This document shows, piece by piece, positions 8,663-17,058 of a DNA stretch of 64,000 bases (position 1 is the stretch's first letter; every line of letters begins with the position of its first letter). The stretch is from Bacillota bacterium (GTDB lineage Bacteria; Bacillota_E; JAJZYS01; JAJYTV01). The position numbers were made by a program, and so were the translations under genes. Under the pieces are notes generated by a model that was not told where the DNA came from, made no database searches, and was given only the letters and a program-made list of their open reading frames with translations. The stretch spans positions 1 to 64,000 of the forward strand of contig JAJZVM010000011.1 in assembly GCA_021845645.1 (NCBI GenBank), in the 5' to 3' direction.

Positions 8663-10039
8663 CTAGATGAGCGCCGCGGTCTTGAGCGGCAGCTCAGGCA
8701 ACGGCTCGTGGACCTCCGGACCCGCCTTGGCGTACCGGACCATCAGGTAGATCTCGGCCACCGCGATGAGCCCGAAGATCACCGTGAAGCCGATCAGGGT
8801 GGTCGCCACCTCGCCTGCCGAAACGGTGTTCGAGACGCCCTGGAGCGTCTTCTGCAGCCCGTAGACCACCCATGGCTGCCGCCCGATCTCCGTCATGATC
8901 CAGCCGAAGGTATTGGCGACATACGGCAGGGCGATGGCCCACAGCAGCAGCCTCAGGTAGCGCTGGCGCCCCTCCAGGCTCCGCCGCCTCGCGAGGAGGT
9001 AGATGCCGTACCAGGCGAGCAGGATCATGAGTCCGCCAGCGAGCACCATGATGCGGAAGCTCCAGAAGGTGACCGCGACCGGCGGCACGTAGTTGCCCGG
9101 GCCGTACTTCTGCACGTCCTGGCTCTGCAGCTGGTCGATGCCCTGGAAGTGGTTCGTGCCGGACAGGAAGCCGAGCACGCCGGGGATCTCGATGGCGAAG
9201 GTGTTCTTGCCGGCCGACTGGTCGATGCCGGCGAGCAGGGTCCACGGCGCCGAGCCGGACGTCGTGTTCCAAACCGCCTCGGCGGCCGCCATCTTCATCG
9301 GCTGCGCCTGAACGACGTGCTTTGCCTGCGCGTCGCCGTTCACCGCGAGGAGGATGCTGGTGATCGCGCCGATCGTGAGGGCGATCTTGATCGAGGAACG
9401 GAACAGGTCGACATGCTGACGGCGCAGGAGGAAGTAGGCGCTGACCCCAGCGACGAAGAAGGCCGCCGTCGTGAACGAGGCGAGCAGCACATGCGGGAAT
9501 TCCACCCAGAGCTGCGGGTTGCCGAGAAGCGCACCGAAGTTCGTCATCTCGGCGCGTCCATGGACGACGGCATAGCCGGTCGGCTCCTGCATGAACGAGT
9601 TCGCCGTGAGGATCCAGAAGGCGGAGACCGACGTGCCGAATGCCACGAGCCACATCGCGAGCGCGTGGGCCGCGGGCCGCAGGCGATCCCAGCCGAAGAT
9701 CCAGACACCGATGAACGTGGACTCGAGGAAGAACGCCAAGAGGGCCTCGATGGCGAGCGGCGCTCCGAAGACATCGCCAACGAACCGCGAGTAGTTCGAC
9801 CAGTTCATGCCGAACTGGAACTCCTGGATGATGCCCGTGACGACGCCGACGGCGAAGTTGATCAGGAACAGGCGACCCCAGTATTGTGCCATCTGCTTGA
9901 ACGCGGGATTCTTCGTGCGAACGTAGATGGTCTCCATGATGGCGACAGTCAGGGCAAGGCCGATGGTCAGCGGCACGAACAGGAAGTGGTAAATGGTCGT
10001 GACTGCAAACTGGAGACGTGCCAAGCCTAGTGCGTCCAC
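8663..10039 (-). CDS. cydA: Cytochrome bd oxidase subunit I CydA (short Q-loop type)
   Basis: A 458-residue subunit that carries haems b558, b595 and d and oxidises quinol. Key motifs are RLQFAVTTIYHFLFVP (haem-ligand His near the N-terminus), the GRAEMTNFGALLGNP segment, and GWIMTEIGRQPWVVYG. The length fits the short Q-loop class seen in Bacillota rather than the longer E. coli form. GTG at 10039 is preferred because GGGGAGGG lies eight bases upstream; the longer frame to 10111 adds 24 residues unlike the family. First gene of the cyd operon; the 240-bp spacer upstream should hold its promoter, but no clear Rex or FNR site was seen. Confidence 0.95.
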   Translation of the reverse strand: MDALGLARLQFAVTTIYHFLFVPLTIGLALTVAIMETIYVRTKNPAFKQMAQYWGRLFLINFAVGVVTGIIQEFQFGMNWSNYSRFVGDVFGAPLAIEALLAFFLESTFIGVWIFGWDRLRPAAHALAMWLVAFGTSVSAFWILTANSFMQEPTGYAVVHGRAEMTNFGALLGNPQLWVEFPHVLLASFTTAAFFVAGVSAYFLLRRQHVDLFRSSIKIALTIGAITSILLAVNGDAQAKHVVQAQPMKMAAAEAVWNTTSGSAPWTLLAGIDQSAGKNTFAIEIPGVLGFLSGTNHFQGIDQLQSQDVQKYGPGNYVPPVAVTFWSFRIMVLAGGLMILLAWYGIYLLARRRSLEGRQRYLRLLLWAIALPYVANTFGWIMTEIGRQPWVVYGLQKTLQGVSNTVSAGEVATTLIGFTVIFGLIAVAEIYLMVRYAKAGPEVHEPLPELPLKTAALI

Positions 10040-10280
10040 AATGCTGCCCTCCCCACTCGGATTTGAGCAGGCTAGGGTTACGTTGGCGCGGACCCGGCAT
10101 CCTCTCGCCATTCAGCCCATCTTAAGTGCACCTAATGGCATGTACGACCGCATTCCTCTTGCTCCAGATACTGGTTTTGACTGGACACCGGCATCGCCCC
10201 ATGCGAAACTATTCACAGCAGGCAGCGACCGCTCTGTCGGCCGCTGCCACGGCCAATCTCGAAGCTAGCGGGGCTTTCAT

Positions 10281-11384
10281 ATGCTTCAAGAACTGTACGA
10301 GCAGCTTACGGTGTCTTGGCAGCCGGTGATGGACCTGCACCTGGGAACACCTTGGGGCTACGAAGCCGTGGTCTGCGGTCCGTCCGACAGCCACTACGGC
10401 AGCTCCGAGTCCCTGCAGGCCCTTGCCCGCGATGAAGGACTGGAAGACGACTACGCGACGCGCTGCCGCCTGCTGACCCTGCGTGCAGCCACGCACGACC
10501 TGCCTGAGCAGACGATGCTCCTGTTGCACTTCGACCAGCGATCCCAACTGCCGGTGTCACCAGCGGACTGGCCGCCAGCGCGCACGGTGCTCGAGATCTC
10601 GGAGCACTCGCCGCTCTTCGACCACCCCGAGGCTCTTCAGTCGGAACTTGCCCGCCTGCGCCAGGCAGGCTACCACATCGCCTTCGCCGACTTCGGCAGC
10701 GGCTTCCAGGGTGCGCGGGCTCTCCTCGACTGCCGGCCGGATATCGTCAAGATCGACCGGCAGCTGGTACGTGGCATCGACCGCGACCCCTGGCGGCAGG
10801 AGATGGTGTCCTCGATCGTCCAGACCGCCTCGGACCTTGGCGTCGCAGTGGTGGCAGACGGCATCGACGCCGTGGCCGAACTGCACGAACTGGTGCGCCA
10901 GAAGATCGCCCTGGGCCAAGGGCCGCTGCTCGGCCGCGCAGTGCCGGCGTCGAAGATCAGCAGGTTCACGGAAGGCTGGCTGCAGTCCCGCCTGGACGCG
11001 TCGGACACACTGACGGCAGCCATGCCGAAAGAGGGCGCTGCCTACGCGGTCGACCGCTCGCGCCATATCATCGCCTGGAACGACGAGGCAGTCGGCGTGA
11101 CGGGCTACCAGCCCGCGGCCGTCATTGGGGCCACCTGCTGGCTCAGCGGACTCGACCACAAGGACGCCGCAGGCACCCGGCTCTGCTTCGGCGCCTGCCC
11201 CCTCGTGCGCGCCATGCAGACCGGCAAGCCGCAATCCGAACTGGTCTCGCTGCGCACGGCAGGTGGTGCCCGCAAATGGGTCGAGACACATGTGCAGCCG
11301 GTGACCGACGACGGCGGCCGGGTCATCGGCGCCGTGGAAACCTTCGTACGCGCGCACAAACCTGAGGCTCCTCAGAAGCCCTGA
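10281..11384 (+). CDS. Degenerate EAL-domain protein with C-terminal PAS domain
   Basis: A 367-residue protein with an EAL fold (about residues 1-235), the family that hydrolyses cyclic di-GMP, followed by a PAS domain (about 250-360). Motif by motif: the EAL site is E28-A-V; the second site is EISE (105-108); the usual D-D-F-G-T-G is A136-D-F-G-S-G; the lysine in VKIDR (157) is kept; the usual V-A-E-G is V-A-D193-G. The lost first aspartate and the Glu-to-Asp change suggest weak or absent catalysis and a binding role. The PAS part has a C-x-L...D..G..LCFGACPL pattern seen in PAS sensors attached to GGDEF proteins. No GGDEF domain or membrane segment is present. Confidence 0.8.
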   Translation: MLQELYEQLTVSWQPVMDLHLGTPWGYEAVVCGPSDSHYGSSESLQALARDEGLEDDYATRCRLLTLRAATHDLPEQTMLLLHFDQRSQLPVSPADWPPARTVLEISEHSPLFDHPEALQSELARLRQAGYHIAFADFGSGFQGARALLDCRPDIVKIDRQLVRGIDRDPWRQEMVSSIVQTASDLGVAVVADGIDAVAELHELVRQKIALGQGPLLGRAVPASKISRFTEGWLQSRLDASDTLTAAMPKEGAAYAVDRSRHIIAWNDEAVGVTGYQPAAVIGATCWLSGLDHKDAAGTRLCFGACPLVRAMQTGKPQSELVSLRTAGGARKWVETHVQPVTDDGGRVIGAVETFVRAHKPEAPQKP

Positions 11385-11414
11385 CCGAACGGCGACGGCA
11401 TACTCTACAGGGGG

Positions 11415-11972
11415 GTGGTGGCGATCAGGTCGATCTTCACGCGCGCCCCGCGTACCACCGCGGGTATTCTGGCTGGCGCCCTTGTGCTTTGGGTGGTCCA
11501 CGGCATCATGCATGGCCTTGCACCAGCCACGGGATTCGGCCTCGCCGCCTTTCTCGTCGTCACGGCGAACCGGCCGCAACGCGCCCTTCAGCCGCGGCTC
11601 CTGCCTGTCCTCGGGCGACACCTTCTGACCGTCGCCGCCTACCTGCTCGTGCTTGCCGTGGCCGCGACGGTCTTCAAGAGCCTCGCGGCAGGCGTTGCGT
11701 TCGGTATATGCACCCTCTACGTGCTGGACCGCTACTGGCCTGCGCCCCGACAGACCTCCTTCGCGGACATCGTGACGACGGGCGTGTATCTTGCCCTGGC
11801 CGCGGTCTGGATCTGGTTGACGCACGGCGATGAGTGGCTGATCTGGCTACTGGCCGCCTGGGCGGCGGTCACGCTGATCGCACGCCACTGGGCTGCCCCG
11901 ACGCCCGGTCGGACACGTCCGCCTGACCAGCCACAGTGGCCGCGCTCCATCGGTCCACGTCCCCTTGTCTGA
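11415..11972 (+). CDS. Uncharacterised polytopic membrane protein
   Basis: A 185-residue protein of unknown family. It shows about five hydrophobic segments, including residues 17-37, 69-88, 90-105 and two near 123-150, and a hydrophilic proline/arginine-rich tail. The start is uncertain: tandem GTG codons at 11415 and 11418 follow a G-rich stretch. It lies 30 bp after the EAL-PAS gene on the same strand and could be co-transcribed with it, which would make it a candidate output partner; this is inference. Codon use is typical of the window. Confidence 0.55.
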   Translation: MVAIRSIFTRAPRTTAGILAGALVLWVVHGIMHGLAPATGFGLAAFLVVTANRPQRALQPRLLPVLGRHLLTVAAYLLVLAVAATVFKSLAAGVAFGICTLYVLDRYWPAPRQTSFADIVTTGVYLALAAVWIWLTHGDEWLIWLLAAWAAVTLIARHWAAPTPGRTRPPDQPQWPRSIGPRPLV

Positions 11973-12018
11973 ACGGGCGCCGGCCCTGGGGCTCTGCCTG
12001 AGGCGACCGTCTGCACGG

Positions 12019-12070
12019 CTTGCGGGTACGGGCGGATGATCCACGGTCGTCCTCCCGCCCGTGCCGCAAG
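12019..12070 (+). terminator. Long imperfect hairpin downstream of the membrane protein gene
   Basis: CTTGCGG-GT-ACGGGCGG pairs with CCGCCCGT-G-CCGCAAG, giving 15 paired bases in two blocks separated by a small internal loop and closed by a 19-base loop. It sits 47 bp after the membrane protein stop and about 150 bp before the DUF4097 gene. There is no U-tract, so it may be a GC-rich terminator or a structured leader. Confidence 0.4.
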
Positions 12071-12224
12071 GGGCCGGGATGTGCCCGGCATCGTGAGAAC
12101 AGCCGGTCCCGAATCTGCCCGATCGGCGCGAAGCGCCTCATGGCGCACGCCGCCCGGCGACCTCGTGCGAGGAGGAAACCATCACCGCCCCGCGCCGGTC
12201 TAAAGGTTGAAGGAAGGTGGCCCC

Positions 12225-13091
12225 ATGCCGGGCAGATCCAACCTGCGCCTGGTCATCGCTGCCGTCGCCATGTTGGCTGCAATCGCGGTCGGGATCACGG
12301 CCGTCTGGTCCGTGGCGGACTCCATCTCCACCTGGAGCTTCGCTCCCGTGCTTTCGGGCCTCAAGCTGAGTAGCCAACCCGTGCGTACCGCCCGCAAGGT
12401 CCTCGCCGTGCGCAACCTGAGAAGTGTCGTGATTGCGTCCACCTTCGGCGACGTCGACGTGACCACCGCCAAGGTGGCGCGCCTCCATCTCCGCTGGTCC
12501 GTGCCGGGAAGGCCGCACACCGCCCTCGCCATCCGCCAGAGCCCCGGCTACGTCGAGCTCAACTTCACACCACCCGATACTGCGGTCATGACCGGAGACG
12601 AGGATGTCCTCACCGTGACGTTGCCCGCCGGTCTCGCGGTCCGTGTGGACACCGACAGCGGCGACGTCTACAGCCGCGGGCAGTACGGTGAGCTGCGGGC
12701 GACATCCGATTCGGGCGACCTGCACGTCACGGACTTTCGTGGCGTGCTGTCCGCCAACACGGACTCCGGCGACCTCGACGTACAGGATGCCGTCGCCGAT
12801 GGCCAGCTGACACTCGCCTCCGACAGCGGCGACGTCAGCTTCTCCGGCGACCCGGGGCTCGCAGCCGGCGTCGAGACGGACTCGGGCGACGTGGACATGG
12901 CGATTAGGCCCGGTGGTCGGCTCCAGCTCCAGGTGCAGGTGGACAGCGGTGGCGTATCGTCCACGCTCTCGCCGCTCACGTCCAACGCCGACGGCACCGA
13001 GTTCTCCGGACGTGTCGGCCAGGGCAGCCCGGGCCGCCTCGATATCGTGACCAGTTCCGGCGATGTGAGCCTCGAACCCTGGCAGCAGTAG
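12225..13091 (+). CDS. Secreted or membrane-anchored DUF4097-type beta-strand repeat protein
   Basis: A 288-residue protein with one N-terminal hydrophobic segment (about residues 7-27), a signal anchor or signal peptide, followed by a regular ladder of short beta repeats. The repeated core is DSGD followed by V or L; it occurs six to seven times at 15-25 residue spacing in residues 140-285, ending in TSSGDVSLEP. This matches the DUF4097 family (putative adhesin or envelope-stress beta-solenoid, often near LiaF/PspC-type regulators). ATG 12225 was chosen because GGAAGGTGG precedes it. No partner regulator is next to it. The function is unknown; a cell-surface role is inferred. Confidence 0.75.
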   Translation: MPGRSNLRLVIAAVAMLAAIAVGITAVWSVADSISTWSFAPVLSGLKLSSQPVRTARKVLAVRNLRSVVIASTFGDVDVTTAKVARLHLRWSVPGRPHTALAIRQSPGYVELNFTPPDTAVMTGDEDVLTVTLPAGLAVRVDTDSGDVYSRGQYGELRATSDSGDLHVTDFRGVLSANTDSGDLDVQDAVADGQLTLASDSGDVSFSGDPGLAAGVETDSGDVDMAIRPGGRLQLQVQVDSGGVSSTLSPLTSNADGTEFSGRVGQGSPGRLDIVTSSGDVSLEPWQQ

Positions 13092-13258
13092 GATGCGGCG
13101 CGGAGCGGACGCCTTGTGGGCGCGCATCATGCGCCCGCCTGCGGACCGTGGCCCTCTTCGTATTCCTTGGCCATCATCTGGATGCGGACGGTCAGGAGCG
13201 AGCTTCAATCCCCTTTTGGGCGCACAGCTCCTGAAACCTGTCTCTGGTCGGCCGCATG

Positions 13259-13353
13259 CGCGTGATCACAGCCGAGTTTCGCCGCCAGGCCTGTGCACCA
13301 GGGCGGAGTGGGAGCGCATGCTCGCGTTCTCCAACACGGCGGACCCTTTGTTG
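13259..13353 (+). pseudogene. Decayed fragment of a second ylbJ copy
   Basis: A ~93-bp stretch (13261-13352) matches 14273-14365 inside intact ylbJ at roughly 90 percent identity by eye. Most differences fall at third codon positions. One base is missing relative to ylbJ (CAGGCCTG against CAGGGCCTG), so the frame shifts in the middle: VITAEFRRQ is read in one frame and LCTRAEWERMLAFSNTADPL in the next. No similarity extends clearly beyond these limits. It looks like the remnant of a duplicated or laterally acquired ylbJ-like gene about 1 kb upstream of the functional one. Confidence 0.75.
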
Positions 13354-13426
13354 TCAGCATGAAGGCGTTCTGCACGCCTCCGACAGACCACTCGTGCCTC
13401 GGCGTGAGCGGCGGCGCTGAGCCGGT

Positions 13427-13771
13427 CTAAGGCATTCGCTCCTCAAGGCGCCGGATGCGCCTTTCATGGTCTTCAGCGATGCGGTCCAGCTTGTCGTTGA
13501 CCGCCTGGACTCCTTCGGCTACGACGCGAACATCTCGGTGGACGTTCTCGATGAGGATTCGACCCCATGTGTGCAGGTCTTCCGCATGTGCCCGAGTCTC
13601 GGCGTTCAGGCGTTCGGCATGTGCCCGAGTCTCGGCATTCAGACCGTCGGCATGTGCCCGAGTCTCGGCGTTCAAAACCTCTGCACGCGTGCTGGACGTG
13701 GCGATTTGACCCGTAAGGTCCTGCCGCAAGGCGTCGAGGTAATCCTTCAACTCCTCGTCCACCGGCTCCAC
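13427..13771 (-). CDS. Small coiled-coil protein with an 11-residue tandem repeat
   Basis: A 114-residue, strongly charged helical protein with no membrane segment. Residues ~33-65 are three nearly identical 11-residue units with the consensus LNAETRAHA plus two variable residues; an 11-residue period is a classic coiled-coil hendecad. The C-terminal half (VRVVAEGVQAVNDKLDRI and RRIRRLEERM) is also predicted coiled coil and resembles short uncharacterised bacterial coiled-coil proteins. The function is unknown; structural or scaffold use is inferred. It is transcribed opposite to ylbJ and sits between ylbJ and the ylbJ remnant. Start is ATG 13771. Confidence 0.6.
   Translation of the reverse strand: MEPVDEELKDYLDALRQDLTGQIATSSTRAEVLNAETRAHADGLNAETRAHAERLNAETRAHAEDLHTWGRILIENVHRDVRVVAEGVQAVNDKLDRIAEDHERRIRRLEERMP
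13584..13682. repeat. Three 33-bp tandem repeats coding the 11-residue unit
   Basis: Copies begin at 13584, 13617 and 13650, each starting GCATGTGCCCGAGTCTCGGC. The first 25-26 bases are nearly invariant and the last bases vary. The near-identity at DNA level points to recent expansion or slippage inside the coiled-coil gene. Confidence 0.9.
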
Positions 13772-13976
13772 TCCTCTCCGCGTCGGATGGTTTCGTCATG
13801 GCGGCGAGGAAGTCCTATCCAGCAGCGTCCACCTGCCTGCCTCGACACGACCCCGGCTTCGTCCAGCTCTCCCCTGGCAGCCTGCCTATCCTCGTCGTCC
13901 CGCTCGGTGCAGACATTCCCCAACATGCTCCCCGCATACCTTCCCCAAGGACAACATCCTCGGCGGAGGCGGTGCG

Positions 13977-15191
13977 GTGAAGGCGCGCTCGGCATTGTTC
14001 CAGGGACTGGTCGTGCTCCTCCTCGTCATCCTCATGATCGTGTTCTCGGAGCACGGCTTTCGCGCCTCGCAAGAGGGGATGAAACTCTTCTTCGACGTCG
14101 TGCTGCCGTCCCTGCTCCCCTTCTTCATCGTCTCGGACCTTCTGCTCGCCTATGGCGTCGTGCACTTCCTCGGCGAGCTCTTCGAGCCCCTGATGCGTCC
14201 GCTGTTCAACGTGCCCGGCGCCGGGTCGTTCGTCCTCTCGATGGGTCTCGCGGCAGGGTATCCGATGGATGCCGTGATCACGGCCAAGTTCCGCCGTCAG
14301 GGCCTGTGCACCAGGGCGGAGGGGGAACGCATGCTCGCGTTCTCCAACACGGCGGACCCCCTGTTCATCTTCGGCGCGGTCGCCGTCGGCATGTTCGGCA
14401 TGCCGGCCCTTGGCGTCACCCTTGCGGCGGCCCACTACCTCGGCGCCCTGTTCGTCGGCCTGACGTTCCGCGGCTGGGCGAAGCGGGAGGACGCCGCGGC
14501 GCGTCCCGCGGTCGTGGCCGCCTCCACGGGCATCTGGCAGCGCGCGGTCGCCGCCCTCCTGGCGGCACGGCGCGAGGACACGCGCCCACTCGGCATCGTG
14601 CTGCAGGACGCGATTCGCGACTCGATCGCGACCCTCTTCCTGATCATGAGCTTCATCGTGCTCTTCTCGGTTCTGATCCGAGTGCTCGATGCTACGGGGG
14701 CGATGACGTTCCTGCTCTGGCCCTTGCGCCAGCTGCTGCCGCTCGTCGGCATCGCGCCGTCGCTTGCGCACAGCCTCCTGCAGGGCCTGCTCGAGATCGA
14801 TATCGGAACGGCCGCCGCGGCCAAGGCGCACGCGAGTCTGCTGCAGCAGGCGGTCGTCGTGTCGGCGATCATCGCCTGGTCGGGTCTATCCGTCCAGGCG
14901 CAGGTGGCGGCCGTGCTGGCCGACACCGACATCCGCATGAAGCCGTACGTCCTGGCGCGCATGCTGCACGGTCTCTACGCCGCCGTCCTGACGCTGTTCC
15001 TCCTGCCGCTCCTCACAGGCGGGCAGCTGCCAGTCTTCGCAACAGGCGCGGCGGCACCGCCGCCACTGGACTTCGGGCACTTCCTCACGGCAGGTGTCGT
15101 GCTCGCCGGGGCCGGAGCCCTGGCGCCGCTCGGCGTCGGGATCGTCGTGACGATCCTGCGCGAGCTGCGCATCGTCCGACTGCGCGTCTAG
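13977..15191 (+). CDS. ylbJ: Sporulation integral membrane protein YlbJ
   Basis: A 404-residue polytopic membrane protein of the nucleoside-recognition/gate fold. In Bacillus, YlbJ is made in the mother cell during endospore formation and is needed for normal spore cortex. Signature segments are VLPSLLPFFIVSDLL (about residues 40-55), MGLAAGYPMDAV (about 90-101) and ERMLAFSNTADPLFIFG (about 119-135). GTG 13977 is supported by GGAGG seven bases upstream. It is the clearest taxonomic marker in the window for a spore-forming Bacillota. Its stop overlaps the hemL stop by four bases (CTAG). Confidence 0.9.
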   Translation: MKARSALFQGLVVLLLVILMIVFSEHGFRASQEGMKLFFDVVLPSLLPFFIVSDLLLAYGVVHFLGELFEPLMRPLFNVPGAGSFVLSMGLAAGYPMDAVITAKFRRQGLCTRAEGERMLAFSNTADPLFIFGAVAVGMFGMPALGVTLAAAHYLGALFVGLTFRGWAKREDAAARPAVVAASTGIWQRAVAALLAARREDTRPLGIVLQDAIRDSIATLFLIMSFIVLFSVLIRVLDATGAMTFLLWPLRQLLPLVGIAPSLAHSLLQGLLEIDIGTAAAAKAHASLLQQAVVVSAIIAWSGLSVQAQVAAVLADTDIRMKPYVLARMLHGLYAAVLTLFLLPLLTGGQLPVFATGAAAPPPLDFGHFLTAGVVLAGAGALAPLGVGIVVTILRELRIVRLRV

Positions 15192-16483
15192 CTTCGCTGG
15201 GTCAGGGCTGCAAAGGCCCCTTCCGCGGCGCGGATGCCCTGGGCGATATCCTCGTCGGTGTGGCCGAGCGTGACGAACCATGCCTCGTAGGGAGACGGCG
15301 CCAAGTAGACGTCCCGCTCCAGCATCGCCCAGAAGAAGCGACGGAACGCATCCCGGTCGTAGTCCTGCGCTTCGAGGTAGTCGCGTGGCGGCGCGGCGCG
15401 GAAGAAGAGGGTGAACATCGACCCGAAGCGCGTGAGCGACGTGGTGGTCTGGGCCGCCTGTGCCGCCGCCGACACCCCGCGCGCCAGGCGCTCGCCCATG
15501 GCGTCGAGCCACGGGTAGACTCCATCGGCCGCAAGGATGTCCAGCGTCGCGAGGCCCGCCGCCACCGAAAGCGGGTTGCCGGCCAGGGTACCGGCCTGGA
15601 ACATGGGGCCGAGCGGCGCGACGAGTCCCATCAGGTGCCTGCCGCCGCCGTACGCGCCGAGCGCCAGCCCGCCGCCGATCGCCTTGCCGAGGCAGATCAG
15701 GTCAGGCCTAAGACCCAGCTGCGGTCCGATGATGCCGAAGCGCAGCCGGAATCCGACGATCACCTCGTCGTCGATCACCAGCGCCCCGTGCCGGTGCGCG
15801 ATCTCGCTGACTCCCTCGAGGTAGCCCGGAGCCGGGCCGACGACGCCCATGTTGCCGGAGATCGGCTCGATGAGCACCGCAGCGACCCGATTCCCCTCCT
15901 TGGCGAACAGTTCCGCCAAGGCGCCGAGGTCGTTGAACGGCAGGCTGCGCACGTCCTTGCGCACCCCGCCCGGCACCCCCTCCGAGTCGTGGCCGCCACC
16001 CGCCGTGGCTGCCCCGGACCCTGTGCTCACCAGCACCGCGTCCGCGTGGCCATGGTAGTTGCCGTCGAACTTGACGATGAGGTCGCGGCCGGTCGCCGCC
16101 CTGGCAAGGCGGACGGCCGACATGACGGCCTCGGTGCCGGACGAGACGAGTCTCACCTGCTCCATCTCGGGAATCGCCGCGGATAGCCGCTCGGCGAACT
16201 CCACCTCGCCTGGGCAGGGGGCGCCGAACAGTGTGCCGTCCCTGAGCTGGGCACCGACGCGCTCAAGCACCAGCGGGTGGCCGTGGCCGACGATGTTCGG
16301 GCCGAACGCTGCGAGAAACTCGACATAGCTGCGCCCTTCGACGTCAAGGAAGCGCCCGCCGCGGGCGGCCTTGACGAAGACCGGGGCGTCGCCGCCCATC
16401 GGCCGGAAGCTGCGCGCCGGCGAGTTGACGCCACCGGCGATCACCGCCTGGGCCCGCTGCCAGAGCTCCTGCGTGGTGCTCAT
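15188..16483 (-). CDS. hemL: Glutamate-1-semialdehyde 2,1-aminomutase HemL
   Basis: A 431-residue class III PLP aminotransferase that converts glutamate-1-semialdehyde to 5-aminolevulinate, the precursor of haem. Visible: GGVNSPARSF near the N-terminus, VSSGTEAVMSAVRLAR (about 113-128), FDGNYHGHAD (139-148), the PLP-interacting VIDDEVIVGFR (237-247) and the catalytic lysine in LGKAIGGG (Lys267). The usual DEVMTGFR reads DEVIVGFR here. It overlaps folE by four bases and is therefore likely coupled to it. No other haem genes are adjacent, so it may be a second hemL copy, which Bacillota often carry. Confidence 0.92.
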   Translation of the reverse strand: MSTTQELWQRAQAVIAGGVNSPARSFRPMGGDAPVFVKAARGGRFLDVEGRSYVEFLAAFGPNIVGHGHPLVLERVGAQLRDGTLFGAPCPGEVEFAERLSAAIPEMEQVRLVSSGTEAVMSAVRLARAATGRDLIVKFDGNYHGHADAVLVSTGSGAATAGGGHDSEGVPGGVRKDVRSLPFNDLGALAELFAKEGNRVAAVLIEPISGNMGVVGPAPGYLEGVSEIAHRHGALVIDDEVIVGFRLRFGIIGPQLGLRPDLICLGKAIGGGLALGAYGGGRHLMGLVAPLGPMFQAGTLAGNPLSVAAGLATLDILAADGVYPWLDAMGERLARGVSAAAQAAQTTTSLTRFGSMFTLFFRAAPPRDYLEAQDYDRDAFRRFFWAMLERDVYLAPSPYEAWFVTLGHTDEDIAQGIRAAEGAFAALTQRS

Positions 16484-17037
16484 CGGCTGCCACCGGCGAG
16501 CAATGCCTGCAGTTCACCCCGCGCGGGCTCCTCGAGGAAGGCGCCGCGAACGACGAGCGTGCGGGTCTCGGTGCCAAGGCTCTTTCCCTCCGGCATCTGC
16601 ATGCAGAGCTGGCGCGCCCGCAGGGCGACGTAGATGCCCTGCGGCTTGAGCGCCGCCTCCAGTGCGTCGGCGATCTCGGAGGTCAGGCGCTCCTGGATCT
16701 GCAGGCGGCGCGCGGCGGCATCCACCAGATCTGCCAGGGAGCCGAAGCCGGCGATGCGCCCGCCGTCCGGCAAGAGGGCCACGTCCGCCGTGCCGAAGAA
16801 AGGCAGTAGATGGTGCTCGCAGACGGAGAAGAAGGGCACGTCTTGCAAGAGCACGATCTCGTCCGGCCCCTCGATCACCTCGACCGCCTGGCGCGGGTCA
16901 CGGCCGTATCCCGAAAGGATCTTCCCCGCTGCCTCGGCCACCAGCCGCGGCGTATCCCTGAGGCCCGCCCGGCCCAGGTCCTCCCCGATTCCTTCCAGAA
17001 TCTGTCGTACCGCCGCCTCGATCATGGCTTGGTTCAC
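16480..17037 (-). CDS. folE: GTP cyclohydrolase I-like protein with an altered substrate site
   Basis: A 185-residue T-fold protein clearly of the FolE family: DVPFFSVCEHHLLPFFG carries the zinc ligands Cys73 and His76, Cys145 is the third, and Q-x-QERLT (113-119) is kept. Canonical FolE opens GTP to dihydroneopterin triphosphate. Several residues that normally hold GTP are changed: GLSKLAR reads GFGSLAD (Lys to Ser100, Arg to Asp103), the H-x-C histidine reads Q143-L-C145, and the following M-R-G reads M-P-E. Zinc is retained but triphosphate and pterin contacts are lost, so the reaction may differ. It lies between an SDR gene and hemL, overlapping hemL by four bases. Confidence 0.82.
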   Translation of the reverse strand: MNQAMIEAAVRQILEGIGEDLGRAGLRDTPRLVAEAAGKILSGYGRDPRQAVEVIEGPDEIVLLQDVPFFSVCEHHLLPFFGTADVALLPDGGRIAGFGSLADLVDAAARRLQIQERLTSEIADALEAALKPQGIYVALRARQLCMQMPEGKSLGTETRTLVVRGAFLEEPARGELQALLAGGSR

Positions 17038-17058
17038 GAATGTCGCCTCCAGATCTGC

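Noticed and set aside
13093..13362. 89-codon frame overlapping the ylbJ remnant
   Set aside because: Only its last ~20 codons resemble YlbJ and the match requires a frameshift; the rest is unrelated, so it is treated as a pseudogene fragment.
13584..13682. Possible CRISPR array from regular 33-bp repeats
   Set aside because: The units are directly joined with no spacers and stay in frame inside a coding sequence; they encode a coiled-coil repeat.
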